Source: Antitrichia curtipendula
Taxonomy: Eukaryota > Streptophyta > Bryopsida > Hypnales > Leucodontaceae
Reading direction: 5' to 3'
NCBI GenBank assembly: GCA_951230915.1
Contig: OX579634.1
Span: 12,302,725-12,366,724, forward strand
Length of the DNA: 64,000 nt
The position numbers and the translations under genes were made by a program. Under the pieces are notes generated by a model. That model made no database searches and was not told the origin of the DNA. It saw nothing but the letters and a program-made list of their open reading frames with translations. Of the stretch, positions 23,485-36,779 are shown piece after piece; within the stretch, counting starts at the first letter, position 1; every line of letters starts with the position of its first letter.

Positions 23485-25689
23485 GTTCAAGAATTTTTAG
23501 ATTTTCTATTGTAAAATGAATACAGCGTTAGTAAAGTTAACTTGATTTTAGAATTTCTGTGGAAAACCAGGCAAATACAGTATTATTTTTGAGCCAGCTG
23601 TCCTTTTGACTTGGAAACATAACTTTTCAGATCTCCCGGATGTACTACTGTATCTTCAATCTCAAAACCAAAACTACCGTACACGCAACTATCAACTCTC
23701 CTTTTGGCCTTCTCCCCCTTTTCACATCACCTTTTTTTCTTTCTATATTTTAAACTCAACTCGCCTTTCTTATTTTTGTTACAGTAATAAACAAATGGAT
23801 CCTACCACCGCTTTGGGGTGGAGTATTTTATTATTCGGTTCCTACTCTAATTCAATGCAGTTTGTCGGCGTTCCCCGTTTGTTCCCAATAAAAATAATAA
23901 AAAATAATAAAAAATCCAGTAATTATAACAAACGGGTATGGATTTATCTTTAGCTTACTCAGTGCTTTCTGCCTTTCTGGGTGAAAAAGTTAGGCTCAGT
24001 CGGGGGTCATTTAATTATTAATTAATTCAGGTCAATCATGTTCACCGTCCACTCACTCTGGAAAAAGACAAACTTACCTTTTCGAGGATAATTCTTTTGG
24101 GAAATTATTGGTATTTTTATTTTTAATTGGGCGAACAAGAATAATAATGTACCGTATTCATTTATGGAAGATTGGAAGTAATCTCTATTGCTACTTTTGT
24201 AAATTCGAATAGTGGTATTATTGAAAGGAGTTTTCCGTAACGTAACGTAGCATATGTGACTATTAGAATATGATATTTGGGGTAAAAAATGATATGACCT
24301 ACACCATTGGATTGATAAGTCAACAATTCACATCTTATATTTGGATGTCATGTTTTAGGATCTTAAACTTTACCATGCTCAAATACGATACCATACAAGT
24401 AGAATAAAGTTAGTGACCATTTTGAAGTTTAACATATATGTTTTCTAATGTGTAGTTCAAATTGGAAGTGCTATGCTAACAATAACAATAACAAACAAAA
24501 CTAAGTATATATTTGAAATTTTTCCATTAATACAAACATACCATAAGTACCAATAGACAAACTTCAAAAGTAAATTTACCAAAGTTGTAATATGCGACAT
24601 ATAACACAATACAATAAATTTTGATGAGATTTTTTTTTGTTATTTGAAAGAAATTTAATTTCAAAATTAGCCATGTCTAAAACTTTATATTTTGTCAAGT
24701 TTTCTTGAAACTTTAAAAATCATTATGTGCCTTGGTATATTGGTTTACATCATTACAAATTGTTGTACACAAAAATTGAAGGAAGTTGACATCAATTGAA
24801 TCTAAAATATTTACAGTTTGACAAACATGCAAATGATGTTAGTTTGCATGATATTTGAATATATATTTTTTGAATTGAGAGCATGAAATTGCATTAACCA
24901 ATCTAGGGAGTATATTTTATTAAGTTTTTGGGTGTTTCTTTTTGGAACAAATGGAAAGTACCATTGCATTAGATTAGTTAAACCAGTTTTTGGGTTGACT
25001 GTTTTTATTGTGAGTGGAATAATTTTTTTTCCTAGGGTGTATGCACAATAGGGTGACACATTTTGAAACCCCATGCACCAAAAGTGGCACTTTTGAGGAT
25101 TTCAAAAAATCATAGACAAATATAGAAAATTAATTTTGGTATTAAATAAAATTTTGATGATTTGAGAATGATAATCTTGTATAATTATCCACAAAAAAAT
25201 ACAGAAAATAGATATTTAGATTCTCTGAAAACACTACTTTTCCCATTTGCACAAGTATACTCTAATTTTCATGAAAAAAATGGTTCTTGATATAATTTTG
25301 AGATATAAAATTTTCATAAGTTTAAAAAATTGAAAATAAAAAACCACAAAAATTCCTTTTTCTATTAATGTTCTTAAATCCTAAATTAAAATTATGTATA
25401 TTTATTGATAGTATATATTTAAAAACTATCTATTCTAAAATATTTTTATGGATTTTTTTTCGAATATACTTCAAAATATAATTTTGAAATTGAGAATTTT
25501 AGTGAATTTTGAATTCTAAAATCTAATGTGGATAATTTTTACAATCAAAGTTGGATAGAAATTGGTCATACTAATATTAAAATGGATATTTTGAAATTCC
25601 AAATCTTTAAAGAAATCCAATTTTCCTCTATCCTCCAAGAGGATGATGGTCCTTTAGGCATTGGTCATCAAATAAATGTATTTTACAGT
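23485..25689. other. AT-rich intergenic DNA
   Basis: A less AT-rich patch at about 23600-24060 has an open frame (23606-23953, + strand) whose product I do not recognise and which I do not consider a gene. The remainder is AT-rich with long A and T runs. A sequence like the right end of the TTAA family occurs at 25636-25656 (CCAAGAGGATGATGGTCC). Confidence 0.3.
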
Positions 25690-26663
25690 CTCTTTTCCAA
25701 AAAACATTCAAAATTGTCATTTCTATTGCAAAGAGAATTTTTTTATTTTTTTATTTTATTGAACATCCAACCATAGCATCTTACACCTAATTAGTATGAA
25801 AATAAACAAAAGAAATTTTAGTTGTTTTGATCGCACATATTGTAAGATAGTTGCGTTTAAACTGAAGAAAATAAGTTTTTTGCACATTGCTGGATTAGAT
25901 TATTTGACTTTGAACCTTTGTAACTTAAATTTTTTGCACTACTAAGTTTTGAGGTTTAAATCTTTATGGTGAGAAATTGAGTTGAGAGTGTAGGAGAAAA
26001 ATTACACTAAAGAAAAAAATTAATTTTCATTCTTTAATAAAAATTGTTATGTAGAAGTAGTTTCAAGATAGAAGGAAAATCTATATTATTTAAATTTCTA
26101 AGATGGAATTAAAACACATTAATCACAATGATGAGATTATTCTAGCAAGAAACTAAACCATGTGGAACCGTTTTTTGTGAAAAAAATATGAAAATTACAT
26201 TCATAAATGAAACCTACAAGTTATTTTTCGAGAAGATGCTTAGATTGCCTAAAAAACAAGATATGCCCATGACTTTCACATCAATTATCCAAATGAAATG
26301 ATTAGAAGTTTTGCATATAGAAAAAAATATAATCTATGAGAAAAAGAAATTCAAATTTTTGAAACTGTTGCTTGGTCTCTCTTGATTTTAGGTTATTTGG
26401 TCATAACTTTTGTTCATGGGCATCAATTGAAAAAGATCATTTCCACAAAGATAATCAATTTTTCTATCTTGAAAAAAAATTTCAAAAAATCATGACAAAA
26501 ATTGAAACCATAGATACCTAGCCAAAATCCAATTTGTCCCTCCAAAGACAATGCACCCAAAAGAAGCATTAACTGCCTACTATGATATTTGTATCATAGG
26601 ATGTAGATTATTTGTTACAACATTATAATTTCAGGGATAGGGATTATAATGGTCCTTTAGGGG
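25690..26663 (+). mobile_element. Degenerate TTAA-family MITE copy
   Basis: It runs parallel to 29418-30339 over most of its length. Shared landmarks are CATTTCTATTGCAAAGAG, GATCGCACATATTGTAAGATAG, TTTGAACCTTTGTAACTT, GTAGAAGTAGTTTCAAGAT and TGAGATTATTCTAGCAAGAA, then CAAAATCCAATTTGTCCC. A family end with TTTAGGGG then TTAA lies at 26656-26667. The left terminus is too decayed to place. Confidence 0.5.
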
Positions 26664-26667
26664 TTAA

Positions 26668-27235
26668 AGTTTTCTAAACAATTTATTTCAAATCGGCAAC
26701 ACTGAAAATTGAAATCTACAATTTGTTCGTTTTGTTAAAAAAAATGAATAATTTGAATGTCAAAATTAATTTTTATTAATAGAAACCTAAAAGTATAAAT
26801 ATAATAAATGAATATGCCATTTTCTTACAAAATACTAGTATTAAATCAAAAAATCTAATTTGGATTACCTAAATGTTGCACAAGTAGCTCACGAACAATT
26901 TAAAGTTAATGGTTTCATGTGACAAATTGCAATATTTCATTAGATTTTCTATTTCAGAATTTTTTGAGTGTGCTTATAATGGGTGCATGAAAGTAAAAAT
27001 CCCTTGTTTATTTATTATTGGGATTTTGAATAGAAGAAGAAAAATATTGAAAATAAATTATTAGAAAATTCATTTTCCTATTGTATTTTAGATACTTGTC
27101 AACTTCTAACTCCTTTCTAAGACTTTAATTTCATCCATAATTTTTTTGAGTCCAACTAATGACATCAATTATATCAATTTCAAATTTTGAATATTTTGAA
27201 ACATTAAAATTTTATTGAAATTTGAATTTTGGGCC
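26668..27235. other. AT-rich intergenic DNA
   Basis: No gene or bounded repeat recognised. Confidence 0.3.
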
Positions 27236-28006
27236 TATAACCCCATAGTCTATTGATTTTACAAGTATAGATAGAAAAGAAAAGAAAATTTGTACTATAT
27301 TATTTGTTTTTGGCCCTACAAAAAACCAAGTAGCTACACTTCAGAAGATCACATTCTTATAAAAAATAATCCATATTGGTGGTGATTCTTTGGATTCATT
27401 CTTCAAGGCAAGTTGGCTACATGCTTGAAAAATTTCAAATCATTTCGAATTGTACAACATATAAATAAAAAATGGTAAATAAAAAAAAGTAGAGAATGAT
27501 TCAAAATACAAAATTGATAAGAATTTAGTTATGGACTTTAAAAATGCTAATTCCAATAGTTGTAATGTTGTAATAAACAATCTACATCTCATGATTTTAT
27601 TTTTTTTCCCAAAATATTGAAAATTGAGTTAAATAAAAAACTTCAAAGTTTATCTTAGAGTAGAGAATCCATAACTACCTGCAAACTAATAATCCTCATG
27701 ACTTTCATCTCATTAATCAAAATGGAATCATTCACAACTTTTCACGTGTATATAAATCTAGAGAATTAATTAAAAAAACTTAACTCTTAAGAAAATGATC
27801 TTAAAGAAATTTTTTGAGCTGCCCAAGCTGCCTACAGTTTAGAGAAAATTACATATTATATAGTATCTTTTAACCATGTAGTCAAAAGTTATGATTATTG
27901 TTGGGCCTTAAAGCTACTCCTTGGACACATGTTGTGTAAAAATTTCAAAGAAAAAAAAAAAAATTTAGTCAACTGCCCAAAATTGCTATGTTTGGTCCTT
28001 TAGGGA
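27236..28006 (+). mobile_element. TTAA-family MITE copy
   Basis: This is the inverted counterpart of 20671-21597. In order it shows CACTTCAGAAGATCACATT, ATTCTTCAAGGCAAGTTGGC, GTAGAGAATCCATAACTACC and CTGCCCAAAATTGCTATG. It ends GGTCCTTTAGGGA followed by TTAA (28007-28010). The left end is decayed near 27236. Confidence 0.5.
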
Positions 28007-28010
28007 TTAA

Positions 28011-29084
28011 ACTTCATTTGCAAGTGTATATTACTTTAAAGAAAATCATATAATAAACTAAATTTCAATGTTATTTTCCAATTATTAATTGAAGAAACCA
28101 TAGTTATAGGCCCAAATATTAAATTTCAAATTAATATTCAATTTTATATAATTTAAAATTTTCAACTTAGAACATGAGCTAGAGTGATGTGATAAATGTC
28201 ATTTCATTAACAAAGCTCAAATTTAAAAGAGGTTATACTTTTTGCCATAATTAAGATCAAGAATAAAAAACTAAAGGTTTTCAAAATACACTACAAAAAG
28301 CACCTGGGACATAAGCACTTCCTTTTAAAGAAAATTCATATTTTTTTTTAAATCATGCCTATACTAAAGAAGTAGAAATCACACTTTGAGAGAATCCACT
28401 AAGTTTACCAACATGCACGATTCCATCAAGTAATGAAAAACTTCATTTCATTCCATTTCTGCGAGTTGTCTAATTTTGTCAACCTACTTCTAGCCCCAAT
28501 TCCATCCAAAAACTCATTAATTTTTTGACAAAATCACCCTATCAATGTCCACAAGGTGAATATGGGTGAGCGGTTATGGGTTGTTTATAGGATGTATATA
28601 ATTTCACTCTATGAGCAATTTTGTAATTTCATGGAAGACCACCTTAGAAATCAATGATGCTAGTGCATGAGATTACAAACTTTGAATGTAATTGTAGGTA
28701 TATACCTACAACCATTTCAAGAAGGTGTTTATAACATATGTACCTATAAGATAAGTATACTATAACACAGATACCTATAACATGGACACCTATAGAAGCC
28801 TAAAAGGTGTCTATAATATAGACTTCTAGGCTCGTAGATTCTATACTCACTTGTTAGTACTTCCCTTCACAAAATCACAAAATTTACAATTTTAATTGAA
28901 AAATTTATAATTCCATTTGGGTTTGATTTGTGAAACAAGTGCACACCTTTCAAAAATACGTGCCCTTCTTGAAGTTGGCCCCAAAATTTTCAAATTGCTT
29001 ATTAAGGTGGTAATAGGCTTGTCTACCTAATCACTAGTGTGATTTCCTCTCTATTTTTTATTTTTTTTAGTATCAATTACACTA
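28011..29084. other. AT-rich DNA with a short ACCTATAA-type microrepeat
   Basis: At 28690-28830 the words ACCTATAAGATA, ACCTATAACATGG, ACACCTATAGAAG and GTGTCTATAATATAG form an irregular repeat, perhaps folding back on itself. Otherwise nothing recognised. Confidence 0.35.
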
Positions 29085-29407
29085 ATTTACCAAAGTCACG
29101 CTATTTTGAATTAGCGTAAATGAAAATATTATTATATTGCTACAATTCTATCATAAATAAAATTTTGCAATGACACTAATTTTGCAAGTAATAATTTAGT
29201 AATTCTCCCCATTTACTATTATTACAAATCAATGCACAATACATTGATTTGTCCTAATAATTTGTATAACTCTGATTTACCCAAATCATACTATTTTGAA
29301 TTACTACAAGCTAAAATATTATTATATTGTATCAATTCCAACATGAATGAAATTTTGTAATGATTAATACTAATTTTGCAAGTAATAACTTAGTAATTCT
29401 CCCCATC
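29085..29407. repeat. Direct repeat of about 185-190 bp, two copies plus a partial third
   Basis: The two units end alike in TTTGCAAGTAATAATTTAG or TTTGCAAGTAATAACTTAG and then TAATTCTCCCCAT (to 29211 and 29407). Their shared lead-in, ACAAATCAATGCACAATAC with the following CTAATTTATCAAAGTCACAC-type words, recurs at 30570-30650 beyond the TTAA element. The MITE therefore inserted into or beside this repeat. Confidence 0.55.
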
Positions 29408-29417
29408 CATCCATTAA

Positions 29418-30339
29418 CCCCTAAAGTCCCAAGGCCATTTTTCCATCAAAAACCACTCAAAACTGCCATTTCTAGAGCAAAGAGCAAAAAAAAATTTAAT
29501 GTTTTTTTTGCATATTTAACTGTAGGATCTTGTACTAGACTAGTTTAAGAATGTGTGAAAGAAATTTCAGAAATTTTGACCATGGAGATTGCAAGATATT
29601 TGCATTTAAAGTGAAGGAATCTAGTTTTTTTGCACCTTGCTCAACTACATTTTTTGGCTTTGAACCTTTTTAACTTCAAATTTTGCTCTAATGATTTTGA
29701 ATTTCTAATTTTATATGATGAAGAATTGAGTTGAAAATCTAGAAATTAAAAAACAAACAAGCACACACTTAGTTTTCACTCATTGAAAAATTGTTAAATA
29801 GAAGTAGGTTCAAGATTGAAGGAAGAATTAAATCATTAATAGCTCTAAGATAGAATTGAAATACACTAATCTCAACAGTGAGATTGTTCTAGCAAGAAAT
29901 CTTGACCTTGTTAAACTTTTTTTTTAAAAATTTGTTAAAATTGAGTCCAGAAATTAATCCTACAAGTTATTTTCTCAAAAAGTGCTCTAATTGTCCGAAA
30001 AATAATTGACCATAACTATTGCATAACAAATTCAAATGGAATGAATAAAAGCTTCCCATGTAAATAAAAACAAAATATATATGAAACAATTTTAAAATTT
30101 TTAAAATTTAAAGTTTTCTTGAGGATTTTTTTCTGCTCGCCGAACTAAAATTTGTTTTTTTTGTGCCATAAGTTTTGCTCCCAGGCACCGATTGAAATAA
30201 AAATTACATTTTCGGAAAGCTAATGTGATTCTCTATCTTCACAAAAAAAACATCCCAGAAAATCACAAAAATTATTGAGACTGTAGGAGCCTGCCCAAAA
30301 TCCATTTTGTCCCCCAAGAGGACAACGGGACTTTAGGTG
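29418..30339 (+). mobile_element. Best-preserved TTAA-flanked MITE (piggyBac-like ends)
   Basis: Both sides are flanked by TTAA (29414-29417 and 30340-30343). The terminal repeats are CCCCTAAAGTCCC on the left and, read inward on the other strand, CACCTAAAGTCCC on the right, 12 of 13 identical. A TTAA target with a terminal run of C then T is the signature of the piggyBac superfamily. The 922-bp body is AT-rich with no coding frame, so it would need a transposase from elsewhere. Related copies with TTAA next to the ends are seen at 19783, 20667, 26664, 28007, 36776 and 37310. The superfamily call is inference from ends alone. Confidence 0.65.
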
Positions 30340-30343
30340 TTAA

Positions 30344-30750
30344 GTTAGGTTTTTTGTTTGTTTTGTTTGTTATGTTGAAATCTCCTGGACCACGAGTCCC
30401 CTGGTCACGTACTTGATTCCATTGGAAAGCCCTTAGCAAGAAGGGGTGCATGGGCTTTGTTTCGCTGCATTTGCATGTATTGTATTGTGTGAAAGTGACT
30501 GAATTTCAAAGTTTTTTATGAATTAAAAAATTAGAAAATTAATTTTACTTTGGCCACTAGTTCATTATTACAACAAATCAATGCATAATACACTGGTTTG
30601 TCTTAATACAATAGATTGTATGACTCTAATTTATCAAAGTCACACTATTTTACTTTTGAATTAGTGTGGGTTAAACTATTTTTGTTTTGACCTAATTTCC
30701 ACCCAATTAATTTTTTTTGTGGTGACACTATTTTTTCTCTAGGTGACGCT
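30344..30750. other. Intergenic DNA with partial repeat
   Basis: It contains an isolated half of the hairpin module (ATTCCATTGGAAAGCCC at 30417-30433) and the partial third copy of the 29085 repeat. No gene seen. Confidence 0.35.
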
Positions 30751-33700
30751 AAATTCCTCCCTCACTAGTAGGGAGCAGTGTCAGTAGCGCTTGCTGACAC
30801 ATTCCCGGAATGACAACCCATCCACGCTCCAAACCTGAAAACTGAACTGAATGACACAACTGATCGTAGCCCTTCATCTCGCTTTCTTCCAGTATGGCTC
30901 CCTCGTGAGCCCCCCTTATCCGGGCTCCGTATCCCTTTCCCGACGGTGCCCCTTCCGCCGCACTGCACTGCACTGCCCTGCTTTTCTGAAAACCGGGCTT
31001 TGAGCAAAGCTTCCGGCATCCAGGAATTCCAGGTGATTGACATTCTGGCGCGTGAGGGCGGCTTCATGCAAAAGCGGGTGGGTCCTCGGAAGCGCACTCA
31101 GCTTTCCAGCGAGACACTGAAACTGCTGCCAACCTTTATTATCTGCAGGAGATGGGCACGGCGGGGAGCTGAGGACTTTGGGACGCTTACGGCAACGGAC
31201 GGACGGTGAACTCGCCATCGAAGGGCTAGCGACGGGCTGTCGACGGGGAATCGACCGTCGAAGGTCGATGGATTCCTTTCCGCCAGCCAAGATAAAGTGG
31301 GCCACTTGCCACTGCAGCAACCTGATCAGCCCAGCCCAGGCTACGGCCGCTCCGTCCGTCATCCTCTGTCCGTCAATCGTAAGCTTTGAATGCAACTGAA
31401 CTTGGGGTGCGCATGGGAAACGGTTCCTGCAGATCCCCCCGCTGGCCTGGCCCCGGCCCGCATGTCATGCTGCTCCCAGCTTATTATTATTATTCCGCCT
31501 TTCCACACAGAATAACGTACTCAAGTCAGTATCTGGCAGTAATCCAAAAGTCGCCGTGGAGGGAGCCAGTCTGCAAAGTAAGCAATTGAACCTGCCTCCT
31601 GAAACGATGCTGAGCCAGGACACAAAATGTGCGATGGAAGACTTTCTCCGCCACTGTGGAAAGAGAGAATGCACCTACTGGTCCAGAAATTGAAGCATAC
31701 TTGAGTGGGTACCTATCACCTACTAGGCGGTGTTTAGGCGGTGTTCTTGCAGGGTTAATATGAACATTCTCCACAGTTGAACCATCTACGTATTGAGTAC
31801 ATGGTCCCACGATTGGTGAGTAACACCATGCGTCCATGCATACATTGTGTATTTTTTTAGTGTTAATTAGACTGTGAGCTGAGGTGATTGGCTAGTTGTG
31901 TAGTAGAGAAGAGGGTGGTACGATAAACTGATAAGGAGAGGATGGGAAGAATCTTACAGGAGCCCAAAAGGAGAATGATGTTGTTCAAAAAGGTTTTCTA
32001 GGGGATGGCTTATAAACCCATGTACATACAATTGTTAATGTTTTCCCTTGCCGACGTACGTTGCCGTCTGAATCACGGTTTTTAAATATTCAATAGAGAA
32101 TGCAAAGAGTCAAAGACTAGATTCACTAATGCTATTTTAGAGTTTACAATGAAAATGCTACACCAAGATAAGAGATGTAGTTTTATCATCTTATTAGGAG
32201 TAGGTAGAGTAGCACTCACTACCTATGTGGCTGTGCCTTTATGACAAAGATAATAAAACTACTCCAATAGACTCTTTATTCACTTTGATAGAAAAAACTT
32301 CTTACGTCTCTATCGTTTTTACCTCTTCTTCTTTCGACAAATTACTTGTGCGTCACAAATTACTGTGGGCTATCTTGCATGGACGTGCATCCGCAGGGAC
32401 ACGTTCTTTCAAAAAGTGGAATTCAGTGTCCTTCACAGATAGGAGCTCACAGACACACAGATATGTAGAAAATAAAATGGTCCGACCAAATAAGCACGGG
32501 GGTGAATGATCTTACTTTCTGGCATTATTTTTTGGGGGAAGAAAGGTAGGGAGCGTCGGTCATTGCAGAGTAGGGACTGTCTCATTGCAGAGTGCGAGAG
32601 AATGACAGCACAACGCCCAGATCTGAAAGAGTGAAAGCCACCTCAGCCTGCGAATGAATATAGCGAGGACAGTCAAGCAAAGCCGGCTGAAACTCGCAAA
32701 AGCTGATTGGGAGAATTTGCAAAGTTTGCGATGATGATGGTCGCAAGTTAATGCAATGCCGGTGCACGTGAAAAGTAGGAATGGTTGAATCAGTAGCAAG
32801 TTCGACTGATTTTGGATCAGATGGTACCGGTGCCCTTGTATGGGTCGCGACTCGCGACGCCGGGGTTGCGATGAACTTGAGCGCCGAGGTGAAGTGTCGC
32901 CGGAGTCCATGATTACCATTAATTTTTCAATGGGAATTTATGACCTTGCAGACACAAGTATCACACGTCCAATTACTTTCTGCAACGCACTTCTGGAACG
33001 GACATGTGGCAAAACGCGACGGAGCAGTTGATGACAGAGCCAGCGCAAGACAGGAGATACCTTTCGGAAGGGCAACCAACAAGGGCATGATTCGTGGCCT
33101 ACCTTCCACCCAGACGACATTCATCCAGTCAAATTAAACATTCATGCAGCCAGAAAAGATATTATAACGGCGAAATTGCCTGCAAATTCATCACAGGCCT
33201 CTCACACGATCCGCATAAGTAACGCCTCGCCAGAACCGAAAGCCATTAACTTTGCACCTCGCTTCGATCTCTTCGTCCGGCCTGCCTGCCTGCTGCCTGC
33301 TGGCTGCCCTGCTCTGCCAGCCAGTACAGTCGTGGTCGTCGTCTTGTACCAGCCATTTCTGAAAAGCTCACGGTTGTCCTGAGCTTCACCACCATAGGCC
33401 CCAGCTGGCACGTTTCATGATAGAAACTTGCACCTGTGGGTGGTATTGATGCACGCACTTAGCATCTAGGGCTGGACTGCGATGAGTCATTCGTTCAGTC
33501 TGCTAGCTAGCGTGTGTGATTCGAGTGATATATATAGTACTAGTTTACTTCTCCTGAAGACTGGAGTTGCCTTGGTGATCAACGGAAGGATCGGAATTGA
33601 AGCCCAAGCATGTGTGTGTTCTTCTCCCTCAAAGGCTTCCAACAACATCACAAGCTGTTCGACGTCATGGTCTGGTCCTCGCGGCCGTGGCGTTGCAGTT

Positions 33701-34900
33701 GCAGTGCATGTCCTGGTGCAGCTGTTGGATGCCTCTGTGGGAGATGAACATACTTCTGCTATTTCGACCAGCGCGCGTGAACGGAATATCGTACTCAGAC
33801 GCGCAGTCCTCGTGGCGTTGCTAAAAGTGTACTCCCTGCTACCCTCGCGTCTACTTCGGGCTGGGTCCTGGTGAAACAAACTAGCTATGCAGCCGCTGAC
33901 CGTGCTCTTTGTGGTGATCGATCGAATTTATGTCTTGACTTATTTTACATTAGCATTCGTTGTATGTAGTGGCGAGTTTCAGAGCGCCAATATTGTTTAA
34001 ACTAGGACTAATGTACTTTCAGTTGGGTCACTGATACTGCTACAATTTGCCTGAAACCCGCCATTTTAACGAATATGTGATTGTTTGGTGTTTCTTTGCC
34101 GATCGCGAGAGCTACCTGTGTCTTCTGATTCGTCGCAGATTTCTGAATCTTGCCGGCAGTAGGTTGATGCTGTCCACTCTGTAGTTCGCGCATATCGAAT
34201 TGTGTCACTAGTCCCATCTGTAGCTAGACGAATAATGCTCGTCGCTGCTTCAAATTCGAATTCCCGGATAATTCCTGTTAAGTTTTCAGTGACACTTGTG
34301 TGTAGTTTTCCCGTTCAGTCGTCTTCGACAGTGTAGCTCTTGCTTATGGTAAGTTTTCTAGCTTGAATAATACTTACTGCAAGAAACTCGAAGTCCGGTC
34401 GAGAACTCTAGCGACATCGGGGTAATATCTAGATGTCGCAATCTTTCTGACAAGTGCACATGCCGAACCCTCACATCAACTGGTGAGAATTTTAAATCAG
34501 CTCTTGCATCGCCTACACCCGCATTGTGCAACTCAATTTCACGTAAGAGAAAATACGTACTGGCAACTTACGGTTACCATTAAAATCCCGTCGTAGGCGC
34601 ATTTCCTCGTTACGACGACAACAATAATTTTCTCGCGATGGCACCTGTTTTACTGCAATTAAATGTATAGAATAGGAGACAGACGTACCCGGCTGTTGCA
34701 GAGATCGAGAATCTCTCCCTGCACGCATAGACTAGGTATCCTAGCTAGAAACGATCGAATTCTAGCACGAGAGACATCCAGTTCGTTACTCACGGCGCAG
34801 GTGCAGTTTACGAGGCAGACAGTGGAGCTGATTAGATTCTTCATGCGGAAGAATATTCATTTTGCAGCCCAATTGTTTGTCAACGAATTTAAGCTACAGT
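30751..34900. other. GC-richer, repeat-poor island without assignable gene
   Basis: Composition changes sharply (for example 40 of 60 bases are G or C in 31201-31260) and none of the window's repeat families occurs here. Many open frames exist on both strands (largest 30916-31395 minus and 33482-33874 plus), but they overlap one another, look low in complexity and match no family I know. This may be a first exon or promoter region of a host gene, a non-coding RNA locus, or DNA of another origin. I assign no coding function. Confidence 0.4.
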
Positions 34901-36775
34901 AGAACTGTTGTTACCTGATCCAACTTGAGCGTGTCCATGCCGTGGTTACATACCGAATAAGCTTTTACTGAATCCGGAATTTTGCTGTACACCTTGCACC
35001 TCCAAAACTTTCAAGCATCAGTTGACTCAAGGTATGGGCACCCATTATCGACCATTCGACCCTGTCTAAATATCATCAATATTTACGATATCTACGATAT
35101 GAGCATGCATGGTGAACCGTTAGTAGAAGAGATAAGTTATTGTGAGTAATTAGTGAACATGTGCAATTCTATGAGACAGTTCGCCATTCTGAATTTCTGA
35201 GTAATTGTGTAAGTGTTTATTATAATTCTTTTATCATGTGTTGTACCTGATGTAAGGGTGGTCTTCATGCGAGTGCCACTTTCACATTCAAATGGCGGTA
35301 TTCCAATTCTTTGGCACCTTTTAAGAACAGGTGCTTTTAAACATAAATTCATATGTATCCTAGATTTTAGACCTTCATGTATATACATGTCACAATTTCT
35401 GATGCCAAAATTATGGCACTTCAATGAAATCAACTTTTGTATCAATTTTAGGTGCTATCTCTGGATGAACTTTGGAAGTGAATACTTCTTCAATTTTGCA
35501 CCAAAGCCTTTTTGTCTCTTATATTTGCAAAGAAGCATAGTGGTCTGTATTCCATGTTTTCCATCACAACAATTCCATAAAGGTTTTGGTTAATATTTGC
35601 CAAAAGTGATGATAATGGGAGCGCATCATATTATATGTGAAGGTCTATTTCGGCACTCACTCAAGTGTCAAAATTGAATTTTCATGTCAAATTGACACTA
35701 TGGGGATCCACATCACCTCACACCATGACACCATCCACAAAATGATGTGTGACATATTTTTACAAAAATGACTTAATTTATGCCGAATGTGACCTTCACG
35801 TTGGGTAGTTCATCATAATTGTGCAAAACTTGCTTTTCAAATTGGCGTTTAAGTTTTAAAGAAGGCAAGCTCCTACAGACTAACCAGCCATAAGGTAGAA
35901 GGCTTGAAAACAATTCGGGCATTAAAAACCGCCTCTATAGAAGTGCCCAAAAAAGTGCACAGGGATGTAGAAATGGAAGTGACTTTGTGTGGTGAAAAAT
36001 TGCCATCCCATGTGTGTGATTTTAGGCTATTGAATAGGTGACATGGTTCACAACTATGTGTGATTTTGCTCATAATAAAATCTTGAATTTGTGGAGGTCT
36101 GCAAAATGGCATTGAAATGTCAAAAAATAGCAAAAAAACACATCTTAGACTAAACCTCCTTCTACTAAAATACTTCTTAGTCACTCATTACTTCTTGGAT
36201 TGATGTGGAATTTTAACCACACAAACTAGATTAGTATGCGCAACTTTTCCAAAATGATTTATTAAAAACAAACATTTTTCAAAGAAGAAACAAACCGCCG
36301 AAGTTCATTGTAATCCAAAAATGTCGGGATTTTGAACTTCGAATTGCTCCCAGACATTCAAAACAACTTGGATAAGTTGAATTGACATGAAAAATGTACC
36401 ACAATAACTAGACTGCAAGGGAAACTTTAATCAACAAATTTTATTGAAAACTAACATTATATGAAGGAGATACAAGCTTCCAAAGTTTCAACCATCAAAT
36501 GTAGTTGGTGAACTCAAATTGAGCCTGTGAACTTCGATTGGCTTCCAAAAAATTAATAAATCTTGAATTGATCTTTAAATTTTATCACACAAACTAGAAG
36601 AAAGAGTTTAACTTTCTCAACAATTTTTATTGAATTTAAACATCGGATGCAAAAGTTACAGTACTATAAAATGGACTTCAAACTACGTGAGGAAACCCTG
36701 GGGCGTTTAGGGGTTGCAATAATTTTTGATTTACAATGGGGAGTGAATTGAATGGAAATGTATAGTGGATCCTTC
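34901..36775. other. Intergenic DNA with one possible exon remnant
   Basis: An open stretch on the + strand, about 35847-36035, reads VEGLKTIRALKTASIEVPKK and continues with plausible protein-like composition to a TGA at 36036. It has no ATG near its start and I do not recognise it. A family-type end (TTTAGGGG) without TTAA lies at 36706-36713. The rest is unremarkable. Confidence 0.3.
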
Positions 36776-36779
36776 TTAA

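Noticed and set aside
30916..33874. Open frames up to 159 residues in the GC-rich island
   Set aside because: They overlap on opposite strands, are low in complexity, and GC-rich DNA has few stops by chance.
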